This document shows positions 50,601-62,680 of a stretch of 64,000 nt of DNA, one piece after another. Position 1 is the stretch's first letter. Each line of letters begins with the position of its first letter. The notes below the pieces were generated by a model. It was not told where the DNA came from, did not search any database, and saw only the letters and a list, made by a program, of their open reading frames with translations. A program made the position numbers and the translations under genes. This DNA comes from Homalodisca vitripennis (Eukaryota; Arthropoda; Insecta; Hemiptera; Cicadellidae), in contig NW_025776859.1 of NCBI RefSeq assembly GCF_021130785.1, forward strand, positions 49,611-113,610. The letters are read 5' to 3'.

Positions 50601-53600
50601 TCATCGCTTTTATTTTCAATGTTCTTTTAATCTTGTATTTCACTTATGGAAAATATTCGATTATAATATCTTCATAGTCATTGCAATTAATTTTGCTTAT
50701 TCCAGTATTTTTGATAAATTCTTGTTTGTTGAATTCATTTTGGTTTACTTTATTTTCATGAGTTTAAATGTATTTGATGTTTAGTAAGTGATGGAAAGTT
50801 TTAAATTATAAAACGTTGTTAGGACAGGTTTGTTTAATTTAATATTGAAAGATATACACAAATATTTATGATTTAGTTATAGTTATGAATAGGTTTTACA
50901 ATGTAGGTTTTAAGTTTTCATTAAATCATGTTGTCTACGAGTATAATATCGATTTGATATCCATTTTTGACAGATTGAAATTTTATTATTGTAATTTACT
51001 TCCTCTTATTTCATCAAGCATTGATAATTCATATTCTGTTTATTATTGTTTTTAAATGCAGCTATGTGGTGTTTTTAAGGATAAATAGAGTAATTATAAG
51101 ACGATCCTTTTTTATTCGTTAAAAAAATTTGATTTTTGGTGATACCAAATAGTGCCTGTGCAACAGGTGTGATTCAGTCTGGGTCCCCGATGATAGATAT
51201 ATTCCGAGGCGAAACGTTTTAATGATTTCAATAGATGATTTATTAATTTATTCCTCATTTTATATCGCTTAAAAATTATTTCGCTTATTATTATTATTAT
51301 AAATTTGTATATCTTTTAGTTATTTTTAATTTTGATTATGATTTGTTTCCTTTGTTATTTTCAATGACCTGATGTTCTATGATATTATTTTAAATGTTTG
51401 TTTTCTATAAACTGTTTATATTTATACTATTTCTTTCAGTTATCGTGTTCTTTTAAATTAATTTCTATATGTTTTTAATATGGTCTATTATTTTGAGGTT
51501 AAGTTTAAGATCGTAATTTATTGTCCTAACTTTGACTCAAATAAAGACTAATTTCATTTCATTAGTGTGTTAAGGGACTATACCATATTCTTAAGGCACA
51601 GCACTCTCATTAGCGTCTCACGGGAATACTATATAATGTAAATAGTTGTAATATACTTCGTATAAATCAAACTAAGGCAAGTGACTTTGATGCATCATCG
51701 AATTCCTTCCAAATTACAAATGTATTCTTTTCACTCGAATATCTTAGGTGTAATTTCATTAAAGGTTTACCACCATTTGGTACAAAACAAACCACGGCAT
51801 TTATGACAGATAAAAATATTTTAATTAAATACATATAAAATGTATAGACTTTTCAATACGAGAGAAGAAATTGCATTATCCCAGTTCTAGTTTAACTTCT
51901 CTTGACATCAAAACCAAATACAAAGGAATTGTGTGGAACTCCAGCTTCAAAGTGAAAGGACATTAAAGAATCTTTCGAATTCTTCCAACTATAAGACGGG
52001 TTCTACCATACAGCACTTTTCACGCTTTATAAATAACACTACACATGCAATTCATGAAATTCAAGAGCGGTAGGCACCCTAAGCCGTATAATAATAATAA
52101 TAATAATAGTTTGATAAGTTATACCAGTGGTTGTAACCATGTCCCATTGAAAATTATAGTTTGAGTAGAACATTGTTTATTCACGTAATTTTTACAAAAC
52201 TCTCATAAGATCATATTTTAAATAAATATTCTGCATCCTACTAAAATTAACTGCAAACACGTTTTATTTTCCAAATATAGTAACCTATGATAATATAGGT
52301 GCCGGTGTTTTCAAAATAAATTTATAGAAGTTTCCTGATTATATAAATCAGGAACATGCTCATTCTTTGCATAAGAAGCTACGTTAAGAACTTGAAAACA
52401 ATAAAGTATCCGACTGAGTTCGTTAAGCTGCATATAATCTAAATATGTTGGTCATAATAAGATTTTACGATACAGAGCATAATTAACAATTTCTAAAGGA
52501 TCAAACAGTACGTGAACGATACAGTTCGGTTTTATAGTCCTTCTTGCATTTACCTCAGAATCTAAATGTACCGTGAAGTAACCTGTTAACCATTTACTTT
52601 CAAAGTAGTTAAAGCAAGTGTTCAGATAAGGTTTTAGAATAGTGGTAAATACCAAGGACTCATTGATGCTGAGTGAATCAAATGCAATTCGTCACAAACT
52701 TAAGCACTCAAAAACCCAACGGTGAAGAAAGTATTGGATATGGATATGTTATGTACACACTTTTCTTGCATGCTTTATATGCAACTCATAAATGACTGCC
52801 GATGACATGTTTGTTTTATTACAGACATATTAAATATAACATTCAAAATCGAAAATTAGAAATTATATTTAAGATTGGAATCCAATTAAATTATTTACTT
52901 AGCAAATTTACACAGTGAAAAATGTAATACTAGTATTTTGGTTTCACAAATGTTTACAATCGTCTTTTAGCAAATACATAGTACCTATGTGTTATGAATC
53001 TTTATTAACCTTCTAACTTTACTTATATATCTTCCGCTGATATTCGGATTTGAACTTTATGCATCAAATCCACGATTAAATATTTAATTAATAAGAAATA
53101 TTAAATTATGTGTTGACTATTCACTATAACGTTGACTGATTCTTAACATTTACTGACTTCAAGTGGTAATATTTTACCATTAACTACGGCTATATCCATT
53201 CATCGATTGGTATCAACACAGAAACTTAAAATCTACTACACATTTTAAACTCTACAAACTTAATGGTTTAAAGATAATTATGAACTCCGAATAAAAATAA
53301 TAAAAACAATTTAATTAAATAAAATATTTACCATCGTGATTGTGTAATTATTTACGTGATAGTTTCAAATCTATGTGTAGGATGACGCAGATAGATAATA
53401 CTTTTGTTTAAAAATTTAACATTGAATGCAAGAAAACCCAGTGTGCTATAGAATATATAAAACGTGGGATGGAAACATGAATTAAATATAAAACAGGTGA
53501 GTGGGAGCACTTTATGAGCGGTAAACTTTGTAACTAAGAGCTATGAGATGAATGGTCTCATATTTTACATTCTCAAATCAGTAATCAGTTTATATTTTCA

Positions 53601-56280
53601 TTTGATACCTACATTTTAGCTCTTTGTTTCGTGGTGGGCTTCATATTATAATATCTATTCAGGTATTTTATCTTATTACCCAATATTGTGGGTTTCCATG
53701 TCATGATAAAAAAAACTATCCTTAAACTAAATATGTGAAGATATTTATAAACAAACTAGGAGTTATTTATACACGGCTTAGCACGCGAGTCCTAGGACTT
53801 TCACGTGTATAAGCATTTCTGTTACGGAAATTTTTTTCAACGAAAATATAGGTCTCTTAAACCTACTTCTCTCAAATGACAACTATATTGGATTTTATAA
53901 CAGCCCTTAAATGTATAGAAAAAAATAGATATTAACTTTATATTTGATATCTGCATTACAATACTGACGAATCACTGCATACTTAATATTTTCTACAATG
54001 TACTGTACATAGTATTAAAGCATTGTTTATAACGTATTTGTACTAAAAATTTTATTGTTTTATATTAGGTAATTTATATTTCTTTACACTGTGCTCAAAT
54101 GGTGTTGCATATAAGGGTGAAATGAGTGGTACTACCAAGCTTTCAAGACTATAAATGAATATATATATACCAGTATATATACAAGTTAAACTTATTAGAC
54201 GGATAGTTATGCTGTTACAAAACATTATTAACTACAACAGTTTAATATAGTATTTTATTTAAACACTATGTGATGTTTTATAATACATTGCTAAAAGAGT
54301 TAAAATTTTCAATCGCGCATTATCTTTTCCAATATAGAAATTATCTATGATTATGAGGACTGAAACGTTTTAGTTATTTCGTATTAATATTCCACAGGAA
54401 ATTGCAGCTGTATTAATTTTTTTTCTATTTCAGTTAGCAGACAATTATGTAACAAAAGAGATTAATTTTTCTTGTTAAGCTAATTTTCAGCTAAAAATTA
54501 AGGACGATTTCAATTTGATTTTTTATTCGACATATGCTTTTTAATATTTTTCAGCTGTCTCTAAAATTTATTGTAACATTATCGTAAATTTATACCAAAT
54601 AATATCTTTTCCTACAATTTGTTTGGAAATTTTTTTCGTGAATGTACCTTAAATTATAAGTCAAATACGACCTGACCTAAGAAATTTAATTACAGTGGAT
54701 GTAATTGTTCATGCAACATCAGAGAAGCATGTTCCACAACACAATTTGTACTCTTACTTTGTTTAATATTTCTTTAAAGATGTAATTTATTTATATTTTT
54801 AACGCTTATGAGCACAAAAATAGATTAGCAAATGTGATCTTGTTATGTATTGAGTTGTTTAAGTAGTTATCTTACTAATGAATATAATACATATAAATTG
54901 GAATACTTATACACAAAATGATCAAATTAGTACTAATGTTACTAAGTGAATTTTGTGATTTGTTTGACAAAGATACCCTTGCTATCGAAATGCCTCACAA
55001 AAATAAAAGTTTTAAATATTCGTTTATGTGTTTGAATGTAAATAAGTTAACAAGTAGCCAATACAAGCTCCATCTTCAACATTTCAACATGTAAATATTT
55101 GTCCATGTTATTATTTAGTACCTCTTATTTTTATGAGCATAAGGTAGTATGAGTATAAATATTACAATGTACGCCTCATTGTTAAAAAAGAAGCTTAACA
55201 GAGAGTACAGAAGCAATATATGAATACATCCAACCTATGAAGTAATAAAGGTTTACTGTGGCTTCTTAGAAATTGGTTTCAGAGAGTAGCCGTTAATCTG
55301 ACCGAAAACCTTCCAATTACTTAAAATTGTAAACAAATACACGTTCGAACTGCTAGAATACACTTTTTATATAAAGTAAATTTTGAAATACTGTTTTATT
55401 TATTTACAGCTACATACCTGCACATTAATTGAAAATATTTAATGTGGAAACATTTAAAGTAATTATTACTATTTGATGTTGATAAAGCTTATGCAATAAT
55501 CTTTATTTAGGATTGCAATGGTTCAGGGATAAAAATATAAGTATTATGACACGTAATATAAATCGTTTCATTCCTTACACTGTTTGTTGTACCGATGGTC
55601 ATCCCTACACACATCGATAACACTCAACACCATCATGATAGGCTCAATCGCCGTCATGAAAGGCTGAAATCTCCATTATGTACAAATGGTGCAGCGTCAC
55701 TAAACGGTAGCGTTGGTACTATTTCCTCATAGTTCTATGTCAATAACTGTCTCACTTCATGTCCTTTCTATGCATGCCGTCATTTATTATCTATAAACTA
55801 ACCAATTTCTTAGCCATACTATTTTACATCATAATATTCCCTAGTAAGAATCCCCTGTTAGGATAAGGACATTGAAAAACGTGTATATAATATGGACTGT
55901 TTTTATAATGATTTATATTTTCACCAGTTTCAGTTCTGGTACCTTTTAAACCTAAATGTGTTTTTCACAAATTCCAAGGATTACCATATTGAAACTTTTT
56001 GGCAGGTACTGACAGGTGAACCTTTTCTAAATCGTGTTTTAATAATTTCCCATTGAAATAATTTCCTTCACTCCCAACTCTACAGTTACATCTCTCAAAA
56101 TAAATTTTTGAAAACCTGTAAGAAATAATACTATCAAAATATTATGACACAGAGAAACGTAAAAGAACTTTTAGTTTTAAAACGATTTTTTCGTTTTAGC
56201 ATATGATGCATATTATTTATTTTAGAATTTATGCTACTATTGTAATGAAACATAATGAGGCTAAGAATTAAAAACTCACA
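47700..56280. other. AT-rich non-coding stretch
   Basis: No gene recognised. A minus-strand frame at 52452-52655 (containing SKWLTGYFTVHLDSEV) is the least biased but unassigned. An AAT tract lies at 52088-52108. At 51187-51214 (+) there is CCGATGA, 17 bases, then GAAACGTT, a possible degenerate Penelope-like box. The rest is AT-rich spacer. Confidence 0.55.
52088..52108. repeat. (AAT)n microsatellite
   Basis: About seven AAT/ATA trinucleotides. Confidence 0.85.
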
Positions 56281-56304
56281 AAAAAGCTATGCAGAACTGC
56301 ACAC

Positions 56305-56494
56305 GGATGTGCTAATAATAGCAGGTAGACATGCCTCAACTACTGTCACCCGGGTGTGCTAATAATAGCAGGTAGACATGAATCAACTATTGTCACCCGG
56401 ATGTGCTAATAATAGCAGGTAGACATGCCTCAACTATTGTCACCCGGATGTGCTAATAATAGCAGGTAGACATGCCTCAACTATTGTCACCCGG
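56305..56494 (+). repeat. 47-bp tandem repeat, 4 units
   Basis: Four head-to-tail units of 47 bases, each running ATGTGCTAATAATAGCAGG, TAGACATG, CTCAACTA(C/T)TGTCACCCGG. Differences are few (GGGTG in place of GGATG at the second unit, GAATC in place of GCCTC), so the array is young. It ends at GGATGGCGCC. Confidence 0.96.
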
Positions 56495-56945
56495 ATGGCG
56501 CCAGCTGTGAATAAAGCCAACAGTCAGACGAATCCGTCATTCATTCAGTTAACATGAATATAGTAAATAGTTCTACCGGTTTTTGCTGAATCAGCTTGCG
56601 AAACCTATAGCAGAAATGCCCTTTTATCATATTCCCAGATTGTATTTGAAGCCTATACCATAGCAACTGGGAACCATGAACATTGTGTTATTAATAATAG
56701 ATGATGATAGTTTTTGAGCTTCTCTAAATCGAAGGGGATTTAGTTCCGAAACATGTATTTTGTCGTACGATATGAGTAATCCCTTTACGGGTACTTATGT
56801 TAGTTTATATTAGTAAAGATAATTGTTAATAATTTTTACTTACTAAACTTTTTTTAACACATTAAACTGAAACCATGAAGGCCTTACAGAATTGATAAGC
56901 TTTAACATAAATTAGCTGGTTATTCAGTAATCCATTGAAGTTTAT

Positions 56946-56947
<2 letters not shown>

Positions 56948-56981
<34 letters not shown>
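56948..56981. repeat. (TA)n microsatellite
   Basis: Uninterrupted TA tract. Confidence 0.92.
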
Positions 56982-56985
<4 letters not shown>

Positions 56986-58370
56986 TATAATGAATGTTTA
57001 ATACACTTTTATTTCACTGTTTAAAGCTTATTCTTGATGTAACATTCAAAAGGAATGACAACATTTTTGAATTTCACTATCTTTAAGGTTTTTTTAGTTC
57101 GTTCACGTTAAAACCCAATAACTATAAGGAAAATGCTAACTGTGACAAGAAGTAAAGTTTGTGCTAATTTATGGCTGCGTCAGTGCAAAATGTTTATATA
57201 ATGTTTCTTATCTGATTTAATGATTCCATTTCTATCATAAAGACCATGATATTGTGTTTGAGAAAGTAATTATCACTTATCATATACTGATTATTTCATA
57301 CATTCAGGTTGCAAATCTTTATCGTTAAGTGAGTTATGATCATTAATTTAATAATACCTAAGGTGTTACCACTGGAATTCCTCTGTTCAAACATTCTCCA
57401 TTTAAATATAGTTAAATACATATATGAAATTTATTGTCCTGGGAAATATAACAACATTTTACTTTCGTAACAAAAGTTTTGTTATAAGTATTCGAACTAT
57501 AGGGATGTATTATCTTAAACATATTATTATAAATATAGATTATTAACAACGTCCTGTGATTATAATCACTATGACTAAAAATATACTACCTTAGGACATC
57601 TGAAACTGAAATTTCTGTCATTAAAAATTTTTATAAAAAAACTTGTTAGTAGCATATGCGTTGACATCCAAAAGACAATATTTATCTAATAAAAAACACA
57701 TTCACTATACAACTTTTATTTATTATAACGAATTAAGTCTATTATTGAATTAAAACATTTGTGTCAAGGAATGTTGCCGAATAGAGTCAAAGGGACAAAT
57801 ATTTTAAACTATTTAAACAAAACATTAAATAAAAGACTTGTAGTTAGGAGACAAGATGCGGGCGGAAGTTGGTAATATTTTAAAATATAATATTTTTTTT
57901 GCGAATGGCGAAAATGGCAGCAAATTGCGGCTAAGTGTAAACAACGAATTCATAAAATTAATACTGGTGGAATATATACTTGTAGAATTGTAAGGAACAA
58001 ATATCGTGAGCCATTAAGTAATTTTAAAAAAGTATGAAATTAAGGTGTTGCTAATATATTACAATACTAGCAACTTTAAATATAATGTCTTTCAATTACT
58101 CTAAGAAGAATAAAAAAAATGATTAATATTTAAAGTTTAAATACCCTTTTATATTTACTTAGAGTAATTAATTAAAGTTATAGTTAAGATAAATTAAGTC
58201 ATTTTGTTTGAACCGCAAATTTACATTGACTTGTGCATTTCGCTACATTAAACATTATTTTTGGATATTAGCTAGGTAATTTAGACGAAATTATTTCTTA
58301 AATTAATAATACGTATATCATTTTCATTATTTAAAATTTGTAAGTTCCTGAACCTTAGTTTGCACAAAGC
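56982..58370. other. AT-rich non-coding stretch
   Basis: No repeat family, open frame or RNA gene could be supported here. Confidence 0.6.
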
Positions 58371-58379
58371 AACCAATCA

Positions 58380-58770
58380 TTATCAGTTCATGAAATTTAT
58401 AAGACAATAACTATAAGCCAGCAAGATTTTCTGATTTAGTGGCATTAACTCCAGAACAGGAATTCAATAGCTGCGATAAATATTCCGTCTTGATTCACGC
58501 CTTTCCTGAGGTCAGTAATTATACTCAACACACTATTCCTTCAATTTTATCATAGTTTTTTTACAATACATAATATGTAGGACAACGGCTTAGGCAACAC
58601 ATGAGATAGGTGGTCAGCCATATCATATATTACATGGTTTGAGCCATTGTTTACTAGCTATTCATAGATGTTTACAGTAAAGAATATCTAGGACAACCGC
58701 CTAAGCAACAAGTGTGATGTAGGTGGTTTACTATCTCTTCTGGTACACGCTATCATATATTATTATGTGT
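58380..58770 (+). repeat. dispersed repeat related to the right-end satellite
   Basis: Contains GGAATTCA, CCTGAGGTCAGT and AATTATACTC in the same order as 62,450-62,540 (GGAATTCAG, CCTGAGGAGTCAGT, AATTATACTC). Two degenerate units of the GTAGGACAACGGCTTA type follow (58,575-58,640 and 58,680-58,740), each with a TAGGTGGT and ATCATAT tail. This is the same layout as the right-end array but with only two units. No coding frame. Confidence 0.7.
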
Positions 58771-59635
58771 TTCACTGATGTTTATTCAACAATTTAATTG
58801 CACTATAAAATTTATATTTAAAAATTCAGTTAATATTTAATTTACCTTTTAGAAGAACAATCTTGTATAAAATTAGATTTGCCTGATTTAATAAATTTAA
58901 TATTGTTATTTTTGTGTAATAAATACGATGAATGCAACTTCAAAAGTAGTATAAAATCACAAACACTCTGGTTTAAATAACAGATTAGTTTATCAATTAA
59001 TTGCTAGCAACCTATTTTATTCTTGTCGCATTCTGTTTACAACAAACTTACAGCATGTTAGATTTAACGCTGTAATGTTGTAATCTTGTGGTGGCTTAGA
59101 GTTTAGACCAAACTGGTCTACAGTCAAAAACTGTTTTAAACAGAAATGGAACTCCTAAATGTCACAAAGATATGTACCGTATATGTATTGCCAAAAAGTT
59201 TTAATTTAATAATTGAAGAAATGATTTTGAAAAAGTCACATTTATGAAAATAGTTTGACGGTAACTGTGTATAAAACATTTATAAAAACGAGTATTGGAA
59301 TAAAATTGGTAGGATAAGTGTGAAACTGAAAATGTACTAATTGTTTATAATTTTCATTCAAGTAAATATGACAATCTTGGTTTCTGATTTGTTAATAAAC
59401 GTGTGAAGTCGTTAGCATGCGAATGGGCTTTAGATTAGAACACAATGTTTCGTACTGAAAAACCTACAAGAATCATTTTCTTGTACAGTTGGCTGGACAA
59501 ATTTCAAATATACAGTTTATTGCATTAGGGTATATGAGCTACTATGTCGTATTTCATACCTGTACATGACTGTACTCACTTTTGTACCATGGTTATCCCA
59601 TATACTTTTGTAAATATTTTCACTATCGCTCAGCG
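58771..59635. other. AT-rich non-coding stretch
   Basis: Nothing gene-like is visible between the 58.4-kb repeat and the 30-bp array. Confidence 0.6.
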
Positions 59636-59637
59636 AT

Positions 59638-60016
59638 ATAATGGAACTCCATGAAGAATCAGCAACCATAATGGAACTCCATGAAGAACCAGCAACCACA
59701 ATGGAACTCCATGGAGAATCAGGCAACCATAATGGAACTCCATGGAGAATCAGCAACCATAATGGAGCTCCATAAGGAATCAGCGACCATAATGAAATCC
59801 ATGGAGAATAAGTAACTATAATGGAACTCCACGGAAAATTTAGCAACCATAATGGAACTCCATGAAGAATCAGCAACCATAATGGAACTACATGGAGGAA
59901 TCAGCAACCATAATGGGAACTCCATGGAGAATCAGCAACCATAATTGAACTCCATGAAGAATCATCAACCATAATAGAACTCCATCGAGCGTCAGCAACC
60001 ATCATGGAACTCCATG
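59638..60016. repeat. 30-bp tandem repeat, about 12.5 units
   Basis: Units of 29-31 bases built on ATAATGGAACTCCATGGAG followed by AATCAGCAACC. Each unit contains ATGGAACTCCAT, a 5-bp inverted repeat (ATGGA/TCCAT) around AC. Divergence is low in the centre and higher at both ends. The minus-strand frames of up to 119 codons (59517-59876, 59719-59925) are hydrophobic repeats generated by the array; they carry no signal of real coding. Confidence 0.96.
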
Positions 60017-62380
60017 GTATTTATATTAAAATTAGGTTTATAGTAAACTTTCAAAGCATATAGGTTAAACTCAATATGGAGGTATCGTGCCGCCTGACAC
60101 ACAGACAAATAGACGTTTATTTACCTTTATAACCTTATATGTCTAAGATTTTAAATGCAAGGCTTTTGAAAACTTTATATCTTTACACGTTAACATGTAA
60201 ATAATTCTAAAGGCAATAAGAAATTCTTAAATATTTCTTTTATGTTTTAGTTGTAGTTAGGATTTAATTATAAATAATTTATGATTTTAAAGCTCAGTAT
60301 TGAATTTTTATTTTGTAGAAAAATATGATAAATTAAGTTTTACGTAATCATTATACTGAAACTAGTATTTAAATAATAACTTATAGCATCAGTTTTATTT
60401 AAACAATGTTGAAACAATTTGTAGCAAACAAAACCATACACATAAGTATTCTCTGACAGAGCAGTTTTATAAATCTGAAAGTTTACAACACATGACATAC
60501 ATTAGGCCTTGTCACCAGAACAAACTACCTCTACCTCAGTTTGTAGTAATCAAGTATAGTAAATAAAGTTTTACGTGAGTTTTCTGAGTAATCTGTTTTA
60601 TTACGTTCTGTGGACTCACCACTCTAACACGTTCCCTAACTTTTAACTTGTACCCACACTTTGCCTCCATCAACTACTCACGTATTATTAAAAAAATCAA
60701 ATAATAATACAACATGAAAATAAATATTATTTTCAACTTTATAAAGTAACTCAAGTATCATGAATAAAAATATGGAGACATTTTATTTACTAAAAATTTT
60801 TTAATATTTAAACTTGAAAATAGTTATTTTCCTAAGTTATAAACGGGGTGAAAAGAAGGTGAAATGTAAACATCAAAAGATTTTTCTAAAGCACCAAAAA
60901 AGTATCTAAGCATTAAAAATGTACGTTGATAATATAATATAATACGTTTTTGGATACGGAATCTTGAGACAATAACTTTTACTTGGTTACGATCGGTAAT
61001 GGGAAAACAGAGAGTAATTAAATTTGCCAAATAAACTGAATAAAAGCACAGGACGTGTGACATAGTGACACTTGTATTCTTATGATAAGAGGAATAGACT
61101 TGCAATATTTCCTTAGCGTAGCCGTTACGCAACACGTGGTGTGGGCGTAGTTCTACGTTGATAAACTATATTGCTAACGCGTAGCCAATTACAGTACAAC
61201 TGTCAAATATTAGGGCCGTACATAGTTTTCAATCCCTTTTAAATGTTGCTGGCATTAGTCCTTCAGGAGGGGGGTATCGTGTCGAAATCTTTTCATGTAT
61301 ATTTTAATTTGTTTCCTTTCCTGGAAGAATAAATATGTTTTTTGAGAAATTCAGAGAACACATGCTTACTTAGTTTGCGCAATACAATAAAATTTATATA
61401 AACTATTAACCAAACCGTGTTAATTAATTTTGTTAAGCGCAATAAGGAGTTTTAGAATGTATTTATTGAGTAGGCGGTTTTACGTATTTTGACAATAGAA
61501 GATATATACAAATATACTAACACATAAAAAAAATTGCAGAGCGCTTATAGTAATCTAATAAACTACTAAGTATAACGTACAATATTTTATCATGCATTAC
61601 GTTATTATCATTTCATAAGTTTTTCTTTATTACGAACTCCTAAGTATTCCCTCACGATTATTTATACATAAACTGAGTATCTCTAACAATATACTACATT
61701 TAAAAACAACCATATGGACACATTTAAAACTGTACACACACAGTAAAAGGATGTTACAGTTACTGTATAAAATTTTGAGGAGGCAACCATTTAAACCTAC
61801 AACAGTGAGGTAACACGCGAGTAAAACTCCCTCCATGTCCCATTTTTAAAGCATGTAATGGAAAACCTAAAGAACTTAACAAAAAAAACTGGTGTAACAC
61901 TAACTGAGGGCGATATTCTTGCTCGACTTTTTAACAAAATTCACATAATATGTTACCGATTTTGTGAGACAATTTTACACACACAACACACACATAATTA
62001 CCTTGTGAGAGCTATTATTTTCAATCTAGGAATCTTTATCAATATTAAAGGTCTTTAGGTTAATATTTAGAGATGCTGGCCACGTTGACTATCTCTGAAA
62101 GTAATTTAACTTACTTAACGTAAGCTTAAAAAAGAATCATATTAAACAATATTACAATTCAAAATTTTAAAAAAAGAATTTAAATTATAACATTGGATAA
62201 TGTGTTAGACTACTATTATTAAACACGCTATTATTTAACTTCGTCAAAATAATAATAAATATCTCTATTTTATATATTCTATTATTTGCCCTATTTCACA
62301 CGTACCATTTTGTTCGGAGAACTACTATACCCCCCACGTGGAGCTCGTCAGCGACCACGACTGCTTTGTGTACATTGTTT
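60017..62380. other. AT-rich non-coding stretch
   Basis: No recognisable gene. A 103-codon minus-strand frame at 60824-61135 and frames at 61630-61836 (-) and 61858-62058 (+) show no family features. A CTTCAGGAGGGGGG...TCGAAATC stretch at about 61,260-61,290 recalls Penelope-like ends but is not convincing. Confidence 0.55.
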
Positions 62381-62389
62381 AAAACTTAT

Positions 62390-62680
62390 TTATAAGACCA
62401 GTATCATTCAGCCAGAGGTGTGCTGATTTGGTGTAATTGTCCCTAGTAACAGGAATTCAGAAAGGCTCATCGATAGATTTATACCGGACATTGTTTTTAA
62501 CGCATTTCTCTCCTGAGGAGTCAGTCTCTATCAATTATACTCTATCCATTATACATTAATCCATTCTATTCCCCCTTCACTATTTCCATAGTTGTACTCA
62601 CATGCAGAATCTAGGTTAACAGCTTAAGTAACAAAATGAATGAAGGTTGGCACGGTGTTCAGTCATTGTTAGTTCACTAT
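62390..62680 (+). repeat. left part of dispersed repeat feeding the right-end satellite
   Basis: Related to 58,380-58,560 by shared ordered blocks (ATCATTCAGCC/ATTATCAG-like start, GGAATTCA, CCTGAGG, AATTATACTC, CCTTCA, CATAGTT). It runs straight into the tandem array, so the array appears to be an internal part of this element that has expanded. Confidence 0.6.

Noticed and set aside
56305..56494. Short direct repeats that could look like a CRISPR array
   Set aside because: The 47-bp units abut with no unique spacers, and the genome is clearly eukaryotic.
59517..59925. Hydrophobic repeat protein on the minus strand
   Set aside because: Translation of the 30-bp tandem array. Unit-length variation (29-31 bases) breaks any single frame and two overlapping frames are equally open.
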